Assembly (NCBI RefSeq): GCF_003545805.1
Contig: NZ_NMQR01000041.1
Location: forward strand, 1 to 37,158
DNA from: Photorhabdus sp. CRCIA-P01
Lineage (GTDB): Bacteria > Pseudomonadota > Gammaproteobacteria > Enterobacterales > Enterobacteriaceae
Reading direction: 5' to 3'
Length of the DNA: 37,158 nt
Below the pieces are notes generated by a model. It was not told where the DNA came from. It was given only the letters and a program-made list of their open reading frames with translations, and did no database searches. Below, piece after piece: positions 8,382-17,301 of this stretch. The position numbers and the translations under genes were made by a program. Each line of letters starts with the position of its first letter. Positions within the stretch are counted from its first letter, which is position 1.

Positions 8382-9380
8382 TTAAGTACCCTTACAGTTT
8401 CCAGCCAACCGAAAACCGGCATTTTTTGCTTCAGTTTCTGTTCTAAAATAGACAGTATTCTTCTCCTGAATCACCTTATAACCTGAACAATGAGAAAAAT
8501 GATAGATTTTGCTATTGTTATTCCCTTTAATTAATCCTGTAGAAGATGCACCAGATAACACCCGTTGCCTCTGGATATCAGTTTGGCTATTTCTCTGCCC
8601 TTTTCCTTGCTCGCTTTTTGGAATGCCAGAGGCGGAGTTCTTATGCCACAATTGCCATTTCCGCTCACCCGTCACAAAAGGATTGTGATGCCCCATAATG
8701 CCGGCAATTCTATTATCTCTTTCCCGTTCCCATTTATTCGGTGGATATTGACGATCCCAAGCGATAAATAATTGCTGTTGTTGGCGGGACATGGAAAGAT
8801 TGTAACGATCGTGCATATAGAAATTAATCCGAGCGACCTGCCCTTTTACTTCATTTCTAGGTTCAAACGTTCGAGATTTAAAATCGACTTTACTGGTACA
8901 ACGACCATAATCATTCGGCATATTTTTCGGTAACATTCCATAACTGAAATTACTACGATCGCCATTAACCTCTCCAATTGATGGAGCCAAATTATGCATA
9001 TCGGATTCCATTGTCCTGAAAACAGGATCGGCAGAGACACAATTCTTCCTCCCTCCATTTTGCCAACATTGCCGCTGATGACCAAAAACCCAGGCAGTAA
9101 CAATATGTTCCCATTCAATTCGTTCAGCACGACTCTGTTGTGACCTGACTTGATAACCACACGAAGAAAGGATTACGCGTCCACCGCTCTTACCTGTCCA
9201 TTGCCAATGACAACCACAATAAAATGTCCCGGCCTCTGACTTAAATTGATCATGATAAATGCGTTTACGCAATTCAACTTTAGCTTGTTCAAAGGTAGAC
9301 GGAGCGGCAAAAGAAGATAAAGGAGCAATTAAACTGAAACACCCAATATGAATTGTCCAAAAAATAACTTTACGTTTCAA
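8382..9380 (-). CDS. endA: Secreted endonuclease I (EndA/NucM/Vvn family) with extra C-terminal cysteine domain
   Basis: 332 aa. Residues 1-25 are a Sec signal peptide (hydrophobic core, cut near SSFAA). Residues ~28-245 are the beta-beta-alpha-metal nuclease: GTFYCGC, GKSGGR, WEH with catalytic His92, HNLAPSIGEVNGDR with metal ligand Asn130, and YNLSMSRQQ. It cuts DNA and RNA outside the cytoplasm. The usual EHVVPA reads EHIVTA here. E. coli EndA is ~235 aa; this one adds ~85 residues, with a Ser/Gln/Asn linker then a small domain (SKIYHFSHCSGY about 290-301, Cys329 near the end) resembling the Ada-type metal-binding module attached to some secreted nucleases. Alone in its transcript, next to tail-fibre array A. 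Confidence 0.9.
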   Translation of the reverse strand: MKRKVIFWTIHIGCFSLIAPLSSFAAPSTFEQAKVELRKRIYHDQFKSEAGTFYCGCHWQWTGKSGGRVILSSCGYQVRSQQSRAERIEWEHIVTAWVFGHQRQCWQNGGRKNCVSADPVFRTMESDMHNLAPSIGEVNGDRSNFSYGMLPKNMPNDYGRCTSKVDFKSRTFEPRNEVKGQVARINFYMHDRYNLSMSRQQQQLFIAWDRQYPPNKWERERDNRIAGIMGHHNPFVTGERKWQLWHKNSASGIPKSEQGKGQRNSQTDIQRQRVLSGASSTGLIKGNNNSKIYHFSHCSGYKVIQEKNTVYFRTETEAKNAGFRLAGNCKGT

Positions 9381-9585
9381 TGCTAAACCCTACTTATATA
9401 AAAATATCATTCTGATTTTAACCTTTTATGTTGCCTCATAATCGACCTATAAGACAAACATTATTTCTTTGCATTTCTTCTTAGCATCTCGTTTAAACAG
9501 AAAAGCTATTCAATAAACAGGTTGAGATATCACAAAATGGTAGTTATCCCAATAAGATACAGGGCCGACATCCGGCCCCGTCTTA

Positions 9586-10884
9586 TTACAATTTATGACC
9601 AAAAGCGCTGCTACTCTCCATTTCTTTCTGTAACTTCTTTCGATTCAAGTTCCAGAGTGAATCTTCTGGCATTTGGACCCGAATATCTAAACGGCAAGAA
9701 TCGGGAATATCACAGGGTTCCCCATCTTGATAGAATATCTTGTTGCCATTGTCATCAATAGATTTGAGCCGCCAATTTTGAAATCTCTCCGGTAAATGTA
9801 CGTGTTGGCGATGGAAAGTCTCAATAATAATAGAGCCGTCAGGTTGAACGTGATCATCAACAAAAATCAGTTCGAGATCATTGTTGTCGCGGGGAACGGA
9901 AATACCTCCATGCACCCCCCAACCACCATCAGCGTTATAGCTCAGGATATTTGATATACGATATATGCCGGTTCCCTGTTTTATCACTTCTGCACCTTCG
10001 GATTCGTCATTAGTCAAGAATGTGCCATCAGGGTAGATTTCTATTATCGGAGAGGCTTTCTTGAGGTATCCGTTGGTGTCTGGTTTAGCGTTCTTATCGT
10101 CCCAAAACTTACGGGTAGCTTGTCTGTTGCTATCGCTATTTATGCTATCTGTACGATATGTATTGCCTTCATGCTCGAAAACCAGCCTATGGCTCCATAC
10201 ATCATACACGCCTTCACTTGATAAGCCATTTACATTACTAATTCTTAACTGAACGCCATACCCACCAAGTGGCAATCCATATTTAGTGACGAATGGCGCG
10301 TTGGGTCCATATCCGGCACAACCATCGTATAAATTTTCCAATCCATTCAAACGAGCAAAACCCATTGAAAGCATTGCATTATTAGTTGATACTGCACCCA
10401 CATCCCCCGCAGTCAGATTGATATCCCCAGTCAACGCCTTACCGTTTATTTTCCGGCTATCAGGTACTCTAGTATTAATATTTCCAAGTAATGAATTAAC
10501 TATTTCCTTAATCAACTGTTGCGTCACTGCCAATGTATCACTATCACCCATCACATCGGTAAGTTGCACAATACCTTTTTGTGTTAATGAAGCATTGGGA
10601 ATTCCTGTTATCGCTTTCTGTTCTAAAGCTTTATTTAACTGTGCAGTGAATTTAGTGACATTACCATCATCTAAAACATCCTCACCGGTTTGTGTCGCAA
10701 TAAAATCAGCTATAACCGATGTTATTGTTGATGTTTGACGAAATATCTTATTTAATGTGTAATTATCAATATACTGCCTGTCTGGAAACCCACGCGACAA
10801 ATTCAGATCTGTTTCATAGTCTTGCTGACTGGGCACATTAGCATTACTATCAATAGCAAAAGCTTTAAAATCATTTTTACTCAT
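9586..10884 (-). CDS. Phage/tailocin tail fibre protein, long form, tip type 1
   Basis: 432 aa from the ATG behind GGGGAAGG; an earlier ATG 13 codons up has no such site. N-terminal ~95 residues (KNDFKAFAI, then SGEDVLDD-like TGEDVLDDGN) are shared with four other fibre genes in the window and are probably the baseplate-attachment part. ASLTQKGIVQLTDV near 120 is a phage fibre repeat (Phage_fiber_2 type). The C-terminal ~280 residues differ from the others: GKALTGDINLTAGDVGAV stalk, then a knob region and a last ~90 residues whose decayed copy lies at 31796-32000. It lacks the collar domain of the other four. No assembly gene follows it. Confidence 0.85.
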   Translation of the reverse strand: MSKNDFKAFAIDSNANVPSQQDYETDLNLSRGFPDRQYIDNYTLNKIFRQTSTITSVIADFIATQTGEDVLDDGNVTKFTAQLNKALEQKAITGIPNASLTQKGIVQLTDVMGDSDTLAVTQQLIKEIVNSLLGNINTRVPDSRKINGKALTGDINLTAGDVGAVSTNNAMLSMGFARLNGLENLYDGCAGYGPNAPFVTKYGLPLGGYGVQLRISNVNGLSSEGVYDVWSHRLVFEHEGNTYRTDSINSDSNRQATRKFWDDKNAKPDTNGYLKKASPIIEIYPDGTFLTNDESEGAEVIKQGTGIYRISNILSYNADGGWGVHGGISVPRDNNDLELIFVDDHVQPDGSIIIETFHRQHVHLPERFQNWRLKSIDDNGNKIFYQDGEPCDIPDSCRLDIRVQMPEDSLWNLNRKKLQKEMESSSAFGHKL

Positions 10885-11173
10885 ATACCTTCCCCAAATT
10901 AAATAATGTTCATTTACAGTCAATAAGTCGAATTATTAGAAATAATTCCCCATAATTTACATCAGTTATAGCCTAATTCTGAAAAACAATAAAAATATCC
11001 TTACTGACCGCCCTCCACTTTTAGCAAAAATAAATTTGAAGTCGATAACCAAATCAACTTTACGAATCAGAGTTCATTTTTACATGAACTTTTATACGAA
11101 TTTTTTCCAATCAAAGCACTGATTAAAAACCAGCGCTTCGTTAATATTTAAGAATTATAAAACTTTAATGATA
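10885..11173. other. Intergenic region upstream of tail fibre 1
   Basis: Holds the leader of the 432-aa fibre gene. TAGGCTATAAC (minus strand, near 10962-10973) matches the proximal part of the shared upstream segment of the other fibre genes, but the distal AT-rich box is not recognisable. The remainder, up to the assembly gene stop, has no gene I can support. Confidence 0.5.
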
Positions 11174-11800
11174 TTATTCTTGCGGCTTTTCCGGCCAATT
11201 AATGTCTGGCACCGATGAAATATCAACCCGACGCAGTAATACCAAATATTTTTTCCAATCTAGCAATAAAGTTTTTTCAGCTTCCGATGCCATTTCAGTT
11301 TCAACCGCATATTGCAATACTGTTATGGCGTCATCAGCTTGCCGACGAAAAATAGCACGTTGTTGTTCTGCCTGTTCAATTTGACCGGCTTTTTGAGCTT
11401 CAAAGTCCGTTACCCATTTTTCACCATCCCATTGATCAAAATCGGTGGACGGTTGCTCGAATGTTAATGTTTCTGGTAATTCACCCAGTACAGCCACTTC
11501 TTCCTGTGCACCCGCTTGCGTGTTGTAAGCTATTTTTCCACGGTGGTCAGGAACAATTTCCCAATAACTTCCGTCCTCACTGCGGCGCACCGCCATATCA
11601 TTAGAATCGGGCAAGTCTGGCGCGTCTAAATAAGAGTGCGCTGACAAACCTACGCCTTCCGCCACATATTCGAAATCAGAACCAGAGAATTCTCTCGAAT
11701 AGGCATTAGCATGATAAACCTTTATCCAGCCAGCTTGAATTGCTAATCCGTCTTCACCTAATATAGCGGTTTCAGTATCTAAGATATTTTCTTGTGTCAT
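11174..11800 (-). CDS. Tail fibre assembly protein (Tfa family)
   Basis: 208 aa. Chaperone-like protein needed for folding or attachment of tail fibres in Mu, P2 and lambda relatives. Visible: GWIKVYHA near 26-32, the mid-protein RGKIAYNT, the FDQWDGEKWVTD motif near 125, and a C-terminal helical region with AVETEMASEAEKTLLLDWKKY typical of Tfa ends. It starts two bases after the stop of the 256-aa fibre gene (TAA TA ATG), a coupled pair. A second copy of the same length is fused to the fibre gene at 30078-31559, and a seven-codon stub follows the fibre at 32123. Confidence 0.92.
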   Translation of the reverse strand: MTQENILDTETAILGEDGLAIQAGWIKVYHANAYSREFSGSDFEYVAEGVGLSAHSYLDAPDLPDSNDMAVRRSEDGSYWEIVPDHRGKIAYNTQAGAQEEVAVLGELPETLTFEQPSTDFDQWDGEKWVTDFEAQKAGQIEQAEQQRAIFRRQADDAITVLQYAVETEMASEAEKTLLLDWKKYLVLLRRVDISSVPDINWPEKPQE

Positions 11801-11802
11801 TA

Positions 11803-12573
11803 TTATTCTGCCTTTACGATGTAGTTAAATGCGATATTGCGGGGACGATTTTCATTCGCAGTAGGTACAATGCGAGAAACATCTATTTCTAGTAGACTAA
11901 ATCGATCTTGGGCTATAGAGTCATATGTGGTGCCAGTATTAAATAAACTGTAGGGGTTAGTTCCAGAAGTATAAAAAGCACCACTAGCGTGACTAAACAT
12001 ACGGGATGAGTTAGTTACAGTTCGTCCACTTACACTACCAGTAATACTCCTAATCGCATCCCCTTGGTGAGTTAAAATTTCACGACCACTATCAACACCC
12101 CGCCCATCATCCCAGCCACGAATAAACTCACCTCTTAAATCAGGTAATCTACCGTTAGGATAAGCTTCTGCTAATTTCGGATACTGTGATCTACTAAAAG
12201 CAGAGCCATTACAAATGAAATAACCGGAAGGTGGATGGGGTAACGGCCAAGGAATAGGAGAGCCAACAGGGATGTTGGAAATACCTGAAATTTTTTGCTC
12301 TAAAGCTTTATCTAAAGCCCTATTGAATCGCACAGTAAGTTTAGCTATATCACCATCATCCAAAACATCCTCACCAGATTGTGTCGCAATAAAATTAGCC
12401 ACAACAGATGATATTGTTGAGGATTGGCGTAATACCTTATTTAATACATGAGTAGAAACATTCTCAGGTGGAAATCCGGTCTGTAAACTCTGGCTTTCTT
12501 CATATTTTTTTTGACTCACTACATTAGCATTATCACTGATAGAAAAGGCTTTAAAATCATTTCTTTGGCTCAT
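11803..12573 (-). CDS. Tail fibre protein with collar domain, tip type 2
   Basis: 256 aa. The shared N-terminal module (RNDFKAFSI, SGEDVLDDGD) is followed directly by the phage tail collar domain (IPVGSPIPWPLPHPPSGYF, LPDLRGEFIRGWDDGRG). The Phage_fiber_2-type repeat seen in the longer paralogues is absent, consistent with an internal deletion or a short form. The variable tip, about residues 175-240, reads SVSGRTVTNSS and is unlike the other tips; the end NRPRNIAFNYIV is shared. An AGAGGGG-type ribosome binding site precedes the ATG. It is coupled to the assembly gene just downstream. Confidence 0.9.
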   Translation of the reverse strand: MSQRNDFKAFSISDNANVVSQKKYEESQSLQTGFPPENVSTHVLNKVLRQSSTISSVVANFIATQSGEDVLDDGDIAKLTVRFNRALDKALEQKISGISNIPVGSPIPWPLPHPPSGYFICNGSAFSRSQYPKLAEAYPNGRLPDLRGEFIRGWDDGRGVDSGREILTHQGDAIRSITGSVSGRTVTNSSRMFSHASGAFYTSGTNPYSLFNTGTTYDSIAQDRFSLLEIDVSRIVPTANENRPRNIAFNYIVKAE

Positions 12574-12655
12574 ACACCCCTCTTAAATTCAATAATGTCA
12601 TTCAGTAATCAATATATTAAATTATCGTACAGATAGCCTCTCTCAATTGGCGAAG

Positions 12656-12732
12656 ATTATAGTCTAGTTCAGGAAAGGAATAATGGGATTTATTTTATAA
12701 CTTATGAGGTTAATTATTTTTGTATAATTGGC
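12656..12732 (-). promoter_or_regulatory. Shared fibre upstream segment, copy for the 256-aa fibre
   Basis: On the minus strand a distal box CCAATTATACAAAAATAATT (12711-12731) is followed by TGAACTAGAC and a perfect -10, TATAAT (12656-12661). No good -35 stands 17 bp before it, which suggests an activator-dependent promoter. Near-identical arrangements precede the fibre genes at 29754, 31559 and 33040. Confidence 0.55.
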
Positions 12733-12873
12733 AGTAATAAATCATCCAACACATTGTAATAAAACACACCCAGATCATCTGCATTGATCACTTCTTACCT
12801 TATCTTTACTATTTAAAATTTTCATGACAATATTTCCTGCCTTTATTAAAACAAATGAAAAAATAACAATGAC

Positions 12874-12900
12874 AAAAAAGACCACACGACAGCGTGGCCT
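12874..12900 (-). terminator. Rho-independent terminator of aqpZ
   Basis: On the minus strand GGCCACG and CGTGTGGTC form an imperfect stem followed by TTTTTTG. It lies about 27 bp after the aqpZ stop codon. Confidence 0.75.
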
Positions 12901-12926
12901 TAAGCAAGGTAACTCACCAGTAAAAA

Positions 12927-13622
12927 TCATTGTTTTTCAGCGAACAATAACCTGTAAATTCCCCCGCCAACAATCCCACCAATCATTGGCATCACCCAGA
13001 AAAACCATAATTGCTCTAAAGCCCAGGTATTCTGGAATATCGCAACAGCCGTACTTCGTGCCGGATTGACTGAAGTGTTGGTAATAGGAATACTAATCAA
13101 ATTAATTAAAACCAGCGCCAAACCGATTGCTAATGGTGCAAAACCCGCAGGTGCTCGTCTATCTGTCACACCAATAATGACAATTAAGAAAATAGCCGTT
13201 AAAACAATTTCAGCTACAATAGCTGATTGAAGTGAAAATCCACCCGGTGAATGCTCACCAAAACCATTTGATGCAAAGCCACTCGTGGTCGCATCAAAAC
13301 CCGCCTGTCCACTGGCAATAACATACAGTACCGCCGCCGCAAGAATACCACCTATAACTTGAGAAATAATATAAGGAATAACTTCTACTGCCCTGAAACG
13401 ACCACCAGCCCAAAGACCAATTGTTACAGCGGGATTAAAATGCCCGCCAGAAATATGCCCAACAGCATATATCATCGTCAATACTGTTAAACCAAATGCC
13501 AAAGATACACCAACAAAACCAATCCCTAATTCAGGAAATGCCGCAGAGAATACAACACTACCACATCCCCCAAAAACCAGAACAAAAGTTCCAAGTAATT
13601 CAGCCGCTAATTTTCTTAACAT
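12927..13622 (-). CDS. aqpZ: Aquaporin Z, water channel with altered selectivity filter
   Basis: 231 aa inner-membrane water channel, aligned end to end with E. coli AqpZ without gaps. Both NPA motifs are present (NPA at 63-65 and 186-188). The aromatic/arginine filter keeps Phe43, Thr183 and Arg189, but the usual His174 is Asn (codon AAT in LINLISIP). The ATG follows GAGGACAAAAC. Monocistronic with a terminator downstream. Filter histidine is considered a hallmark of water-only channels, so the change could widen or alter selectivity; this is inference. Confidence 0.95.
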   Translation of the reverse strand: MLRKLAAELLGTFVLVFGGCGSVVFSAAFPELGIGFVGVSLAFGLTVLTMIYAVGHISGGHFNPAVTIGLWAGGRFRAVEVIPYIISQVIGGILAAAVLYVIASGQAGFDATTSGFASNGFGEHSPGGFSLQSAIVAEIVLTAIFLIVIIGVTDRRAPAGFAPLAIGLALVLINLISIPITNTSVNPARSTAVAIFQNTWALEQLWFFWVMPMIGGIVGGGIYRLLFAEKQ

Positions 13623-13875
13623 GTTTTGTCCTCATCCAGTTATTCAAAACGAGTTACCTTGCTGAAATTAACTATAGCCAATAAATTAAAATCATGCTTA
13701 TTTTTACTATAACCGCATAACCAACTGATTTTTGTAGCATCTTTGTCTGATACTCACTTTAAACTGGGATTTAATGCATCATCTATCCTGTGCAGATCAA
13801 CTTTTCAGTGAAAAATGGATAACTTAAAATCAATTATCACCAAAATAAGTTCAATATTCTGTTTAAAAATAGGAA

Positions 13876-13904
13876 AATCCGATGCAAAATACCTGCACCG
13901 GATT
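13876..13904 (-). terminator. Probable terminator downstream of first UspF-like gene
   Basis: Minus-strand stem AATCCGGTGCA / TGCATCGGATT with loop GGTATTT, followed by TTCCTATTTTT. It lies ~85 bp past the stop of the 13989 gene. Confidence 0.6.
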
Positions 13905-13988
13905 ATCACATTAGTATTGAATAGCACAATATCTATTAAGCGATAAGTACTATATAAAAGCAGGCTGTTTCATTACTAAATAAATCAT

Positions 13989-14426
13989 TCATCTGACTAC
14001 TAAAACTGAAATATTTGCATATCCGACAATGCCTGAAGCATTTGAGCCTAATAAATGGGTGGAAATATTAGGCCGCCGGGAACCAATAACAATTAAATCT
14101 GCTTTAATCTCATCTGCTGTCGATAATACTTTATCCCTCGGTGATCCAAAGGCTACGGAGAAAGAGACTCGCTCTTTTGGCAAGTCTATTTTCTCAGCCA
14201 CGTTTGCCAATTCCTCTTCTGATCTTGCAATAGATTTCTTGGCAAAAGAGTTGATCAGCTCATATTGGTAACTATAACTAATTGAAAATCTTGATATATC
14301 AGGAACGGCATGGAAAAGATGTATATTAGCATCAGATAACTTCGCCAAATACTCTGCATGTGCAATCGCTTTATCGGTCAACTCATCTTCTGAAATGTCC
14401 ACTGGTACTAAAATCATTTTGTACAT
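13989..14426 (-). CDS. Universal stress protein, UspF/UspG family (copy 1)
   Basis: 145 aa if translation starts at the ATG spaced six bases after AGGAG; a GTG two codons earlier overlaps that site and is less likely. Cytoplasmic Usp fold: MILVPVDISEDELT strand at the N-terminus and the nucleotide-binding end IGSRRPNISTHLLGSNASGIV with SVLVVR. UspF-type proteins bind ATP and affect adhesion and stress survival in E. coli. It is a paralogue of the gene at 14857, sharing most of its residues and the same leader (TAGGAG then GTATGTACAAAA). An ERIC in the opposite orientation lies 54 bp upstream. Confidence 0.9.
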   Translation of the reverse strand: MYKMILVPVDISEDELTDKAIAHAEYLAKLSDANIHLFHAVPDISRFSISYSYQYELINSFAKKSIARSEEELANVAEKIDLPKERVSFSVAFGSPRDKVLSTADEIKADLIVIGSRRPNISTHLLGSNASGIVGYANISVLVVR

Positions 14427-14480
14427 ACGCACTCCTATATTTATATACCAAACCTAACTCTAACTACTTCAATGAGTATA

Positions 14481-14607
14481 TATACCCTTCATCTTTCAAG
14501 CTGCTGCTTTGTTGGCTGCTTTCACTCACCCCAGTCACATCGTTATCTATGCTCCTAGGGATTCGTTCACTTGCCGCCTCTCTGCAACTCGAAATCTATT
14601 AGGTATA
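14481..14607 (-). repeat. ERIC repeat, copy 2 (subtype B)
   Basis: 127 bp, TATA-bounded, in reverse orientation relative to the other four. On the minus strand it carries GTGACTGGGGTGAGTG and an outer arm ATTTCGAGTTGCAGAGAGG shared with the copies at 15799 and 34013. It separates the two usp genes. Confidence 0.93.
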
Positions 14608-14811
14608 AAATATTCCATTATTTGTTGTGAGTTGTTTAACTAAATCAAATAAATTACGGTATAGCTCTATTTTTAATCACTCAGAACCGAGACAGTCAAT
14701 TTTTCTATAACTATTGCATCCTCAATAATTCTACGAAACCCTATGCAATCTCAATGAAAATATTTAATAAAAATATAACAACACACCATTAGCTAAATGG
14801 TAAATCGAGCA

Positions 14812-14829
14812 AGCCATCCGAAGATGGCT
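14812..14829 (-). terminator. UUCG hairpin downstream of second UspF-like gene
   Basis: Minus strand AGCCATC TTCG GATGGCT, a perfect seven-pair stem with a UUCG tetraloop, 27 bp past the stop codon. The T tract behind it is weak, so this may be an mRNA 3' stabiliser more than a terminator. Confidence 0.55.
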
Positions 14830-14856
14830 AACCAATCTCTTCCATTACATTTCACC

Positions 14857-15285
14857 TTATCGAATAACCAAAACAGATGTTGTCGAATATTTGACAACAC
14901 CTGATGCATTAGATCCTAGTAAATGTGTTGTAATATTGGGCCTTCTGGAGCCAATAACAATAAGATCAGCATTAATTTCTGTCGCTGCTGCTGTTATTTC
15001 ATCTCTTGGCGACCCAAATGCAATGGAATAGGATAACCTGTCATCAGGAAAATCGATGGTATCAAGCAGCATTTTCAAATCATCTTCGGCTTTAATTGTC
15101 GCTTTATCCTTAATTTCCTCATATCCCAACGAATATGCGTTAACAATCGCGGATGAAATTGGCAGTACATGGAGAATATGGAGCTTCGCACCTGTTTCTT
15201 TTGCTAAAGACAGTGCATGCTTAACCGCTTTACTCGTTAGTTCATCTTCTGAAATATCTACCGGTACTAAAATAGTTTTGTACAT
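14857..15285 (-). CDS. Universal stress protein, UspF/UspG family (copy 2)
   Basis: 142 aa from the ATG that follows TAGGAGCGTGCGT. A reading frame extends nine codons further upstream but has no better start. Same fold and motifs as copy 1: MYKTILVPVDISEDELTSK at the N-terminus and IGSRRPNITTHLLGSNASG near the end. Copies 1 and 2 are a tandem duplication, each with its own leader and terminator, so they can be regulated separately. Divergence is concentrated in residues 30-75. Confidence 0.9.
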   Translation of the reverse strand: MYKTILVPVDISEDELTSKAVKHALSLAKETGAKLHILHVLPISSAIVNAYSLGYEEIKDKATIKAEDDLKMLLDTIDFPDDRLSYSIAFGSPRDEITAAATEINADLIVIGSRRPNITTHLLGSNASGVVKYSTTSVLVIR

Positions 15286-15312
15286 ACGCACGCTCCTATA
15301 TTTACATACCAA

Positions 15313-15798
15313 ACCAGACTACTACGTTTAGTATACTCTATATCCTGTTAATTACTATGAGTTATTCAACCATATAAATGCAATGATAAAAATCAAAGAA
15401 ATCATTTATATTTCATATCGATATAAAGATATTACCAATACCATTCACATAGAATCAACATTTATAAAAGTAAAAACCAATCATTATCATAATAATAAAT
15501 CCATTACTGTTTGTCATCAATGATGATTAAGTTACTTATTTGCAAAAGAAAAATTCAATTAATACCTTTATTCAATATATCATTCTGTATATAACGAATA
15601 AATAACAATTATAACTTAAGAATTTTTCACAAATCATCCTTCTTCCCGCTCTTTCTCTATAACCAAATAATTAATATCGTTTTTAATTTATTTACCTTAC
15701 ATCTTTAATTTCATATACTTATGATCATTTAATGCATATAATAATATACTTTTACAAATAAAAATATTATGAAAATAGATGCGGTTCATTTCACTACG
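15313..15798. other. AT-rich intergenic region upstream of second UspF-like gene
   Basis: Contains the usp promoter region on the minus strand; no convincing gene, RNA or repeat seen before the ERIC begins. Confidence 0.45.
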
Positions 15799-15925
15799 TA
15801 TACCTAATAGATTTCGAGTTGCAGAGAGGCGGCAAGTGAACGAATCCCTAGGAGCATAGATAACGATGTGACTGGGGTGAGTGAAAGCAGCCAACAAAGC
15901 AGCAGCTTGAAAGATGAAGGGTATA
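15799..15925 (+). repeat. ERIC repeat, copy 3 (subtype B)
   Basis: 127 bp between TATA ends with GTGACTGGGGTGAGTG in the core and the outer arm ATTTCGAGTTGCAGAGAGG. Located just downstream of yecF. Short frames through it on both strands are not genes. Confidence 0.93.
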
Positions 15926-15940
15926 GCAAAAGTGGGATAT

Positions 15941-15966
15941 GTACAGGGGCAATAACATTAACCCCT
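15941..15966 (-). terminator. Possible yecF terminator hairpin
   Basis: CAGGGG and CCCCTG flank a 12-base loop, 10 bp beyond the yecF stop on the minus strand. T residues follow only later (CCCACTTTT). Confidence 0.4.
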
Positions 15967-15976
15967 GAGACCTACC

Positions 15977-16201
15977 TCACTGCCGATATAACGCTTTTAT
16001 TTGCTGAACGGTATTTTCAAATATCCTGGCTTGTTTTTCATCGCCCATTTCTGCAATAACACGTTCCAGATTCAGTACAACTCTCCCTGCGTTAGCTTGT
16101 CCCATAGTTTTAAGCATAGAAGCCAACAGAACTTTCAAACATGTCACCTCCGTAGCCAAGGTTCCAGTATCGGATGAAGGAATTAAATCGATTTTGTTCA
16201 T
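15977..16201 (-). CDS. yecF: YecF, DUF2594 family small protein
   Basis: 74 aa of unknown function. Recognised by length, by CLKVLLASMLKTMGQANAGRV in the middle (E. coli: [21 protein letters not shown]) and by the ending QIKALYRQ. It sits divergent from uvrY as in E. coli and relatives, which supports the call. Mostly helical and cytoplasmic. Confidence 0.93.
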   Translation of the reverse strand: MNKIDLIPSSDTGTLATEVTCLKVLLASMLKTMGQANAGRVVLNLERVIAEMGDEKQARIFENTVQQIKALYRQ

Positions 16202-16635
16202 AGTCGTTACCTGTTTATGTATTAATTACGTCATGAAAATAATAATTATACCACATAATTCATCCCCTATTTTTATACATTTTCCAAATAGATCTACGCC
16301 AAAAAACGTTAAATTATTGTTAAAACCATTTATTTTATAAATATTTATTTAGTTATTAATTTCATCATAATCAGAATATATAGAATGTTATTATTGTAAA
16401 TAAATAATACTTGCTATCGTATAAAATAATTCTCTTTTGTCTTTGGAAGAGATAAGTATAATATTCACATTCCTGATGAACTTTTAGGATAATTTATCTA
16501 TTCTATTGTTTTATATAATCTTTACTAAAAGTCAAAAAATAGACAATTGAAGTTAATTCTTCTGAAACACATTCAATACACAAGCAATATCAATGAAGCT
16601 CATGTATGAGCATAGAGCCAGTTGGAGACACTTTT
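16202..16635. other. Long divergent promoter region between yecF and uvrY
   Basis: 434 bp, AT-rich. AAGTATAATATTC near 16455 is a good -10-like sequence (TATAAT) for uvrY, with TCTTTT 18 bp before it. No coding sequence that I can support. The uvrY message would have a long leader. Confidence 0.45.
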
Positions 16636-17301
16636 TTGATAAATATTTTGTTAGTCGATGATCATGAGCTGATCAGAGTTGGTGTAAAACGTATTCTTGA
16701 TGACATAAAAGGGATAACAGTAGTAGGAGAAGCTAATTGTGGTGAAGATGCGATAAAATGGTGCCGAGCTAATAAAGTAGATATCGTGTTAATGGATATG
16801 AACATGCCAGGCATTGGTGGCCTGGAAGCAACAAAAAGAATCCTACGTTATTGTCCCGATGTCCGTGTCATCATGTTGACTATCTATACTGAAAATCCTT
16901 TGCCAATGAAGGTGATGCAGGCTGGCGCCAGAGGATATCTCAGTAAAGCCTCTACCTCTCAGGACATGGTTAATGCAATTCGTGCAGTTAATGCCGGCCA
17001 ACGCTATATCGCTCCCGATATTGCTCAACAGATGGCCCTTAGCCAAATTAGCCCACAGCAAGACAATCCATTAAGTTGTCTGTCTGATCGTGAATTACAG
17101 ATTATGCTGATGATCACGAAAGGACAAAAGGTGAGCGATATCTCTGAACAACTTAATCTCAGCCCAAAAACCGTCAATAGCTATCGCTACCGAATGTTTA
17201 GTAAACTAAATATCAGCGGTGATGTAGAATTAACACATATGGCAATACGTTATGGGCTATTCGACACAGAGAGTCTATTAAATAGTGACGGAACAATTTG
17301 A
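16636..17301 (+). CDS. uvrY: UvrY, BarA-partner response regulator (GacA family)
   Basis: 221 aa from a TTG start with GGAG eight bases upstream, giving [12 protein letters not shown] as in E. coli UvrY, which also starts with TTG; an ATG ten codons earlier is in frame but lacks family support. Receiver domain 1-120 with phosphoacceptor Asp in [12 protein letters not shown], Lys in LSKAS; LuxR-type HTH ~150-215 ([27 protein letters not shown]). It activates csrB/csrC-type small RNAs and thereby controls the switch between growth and secondary metabolism. The 3' end overlaps uvrC by 17 bp. Confidence 0.95.
   Translation: MINILLVDDHELIRVGVKRILDDIKGITVVGEANCGEDAIKWCRANKVDIVLMDMNMPGIGGLEATKRILRYCPDVRVIMLTIYTENPLPMKVMQAGARGYLSKASTSQDMVNAIRAVNAGQRYIAPDIAQQMALSQISPQQDNPLSCLSDRELQIMLMITKGQKVSDISEQLNLSPKTVNSYRYRMFSKLNISGDVELTHMAIRYGLFDTESLLNSDGTI

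Noticed and set aside
15697-16059. Short frames on both strands across an ERIC
   Set aside because: They recur wherever this ERIC subtype occurs (also at 34010-34249) and are by-products of the repeat.
16606-16635. Upstream ATG for uvrY
   Set aside because: The ten extra codons are not shared with UvrY proteins and a TTG with GGAG at the right distance matches the known start of the family.
5790-17301. The orphan kinase at 5790 and UvrY as a two-component pair
   Set aside because: They are about 10 kb apart on unrelated transcripts, and UvrY has an established partner, BarA.
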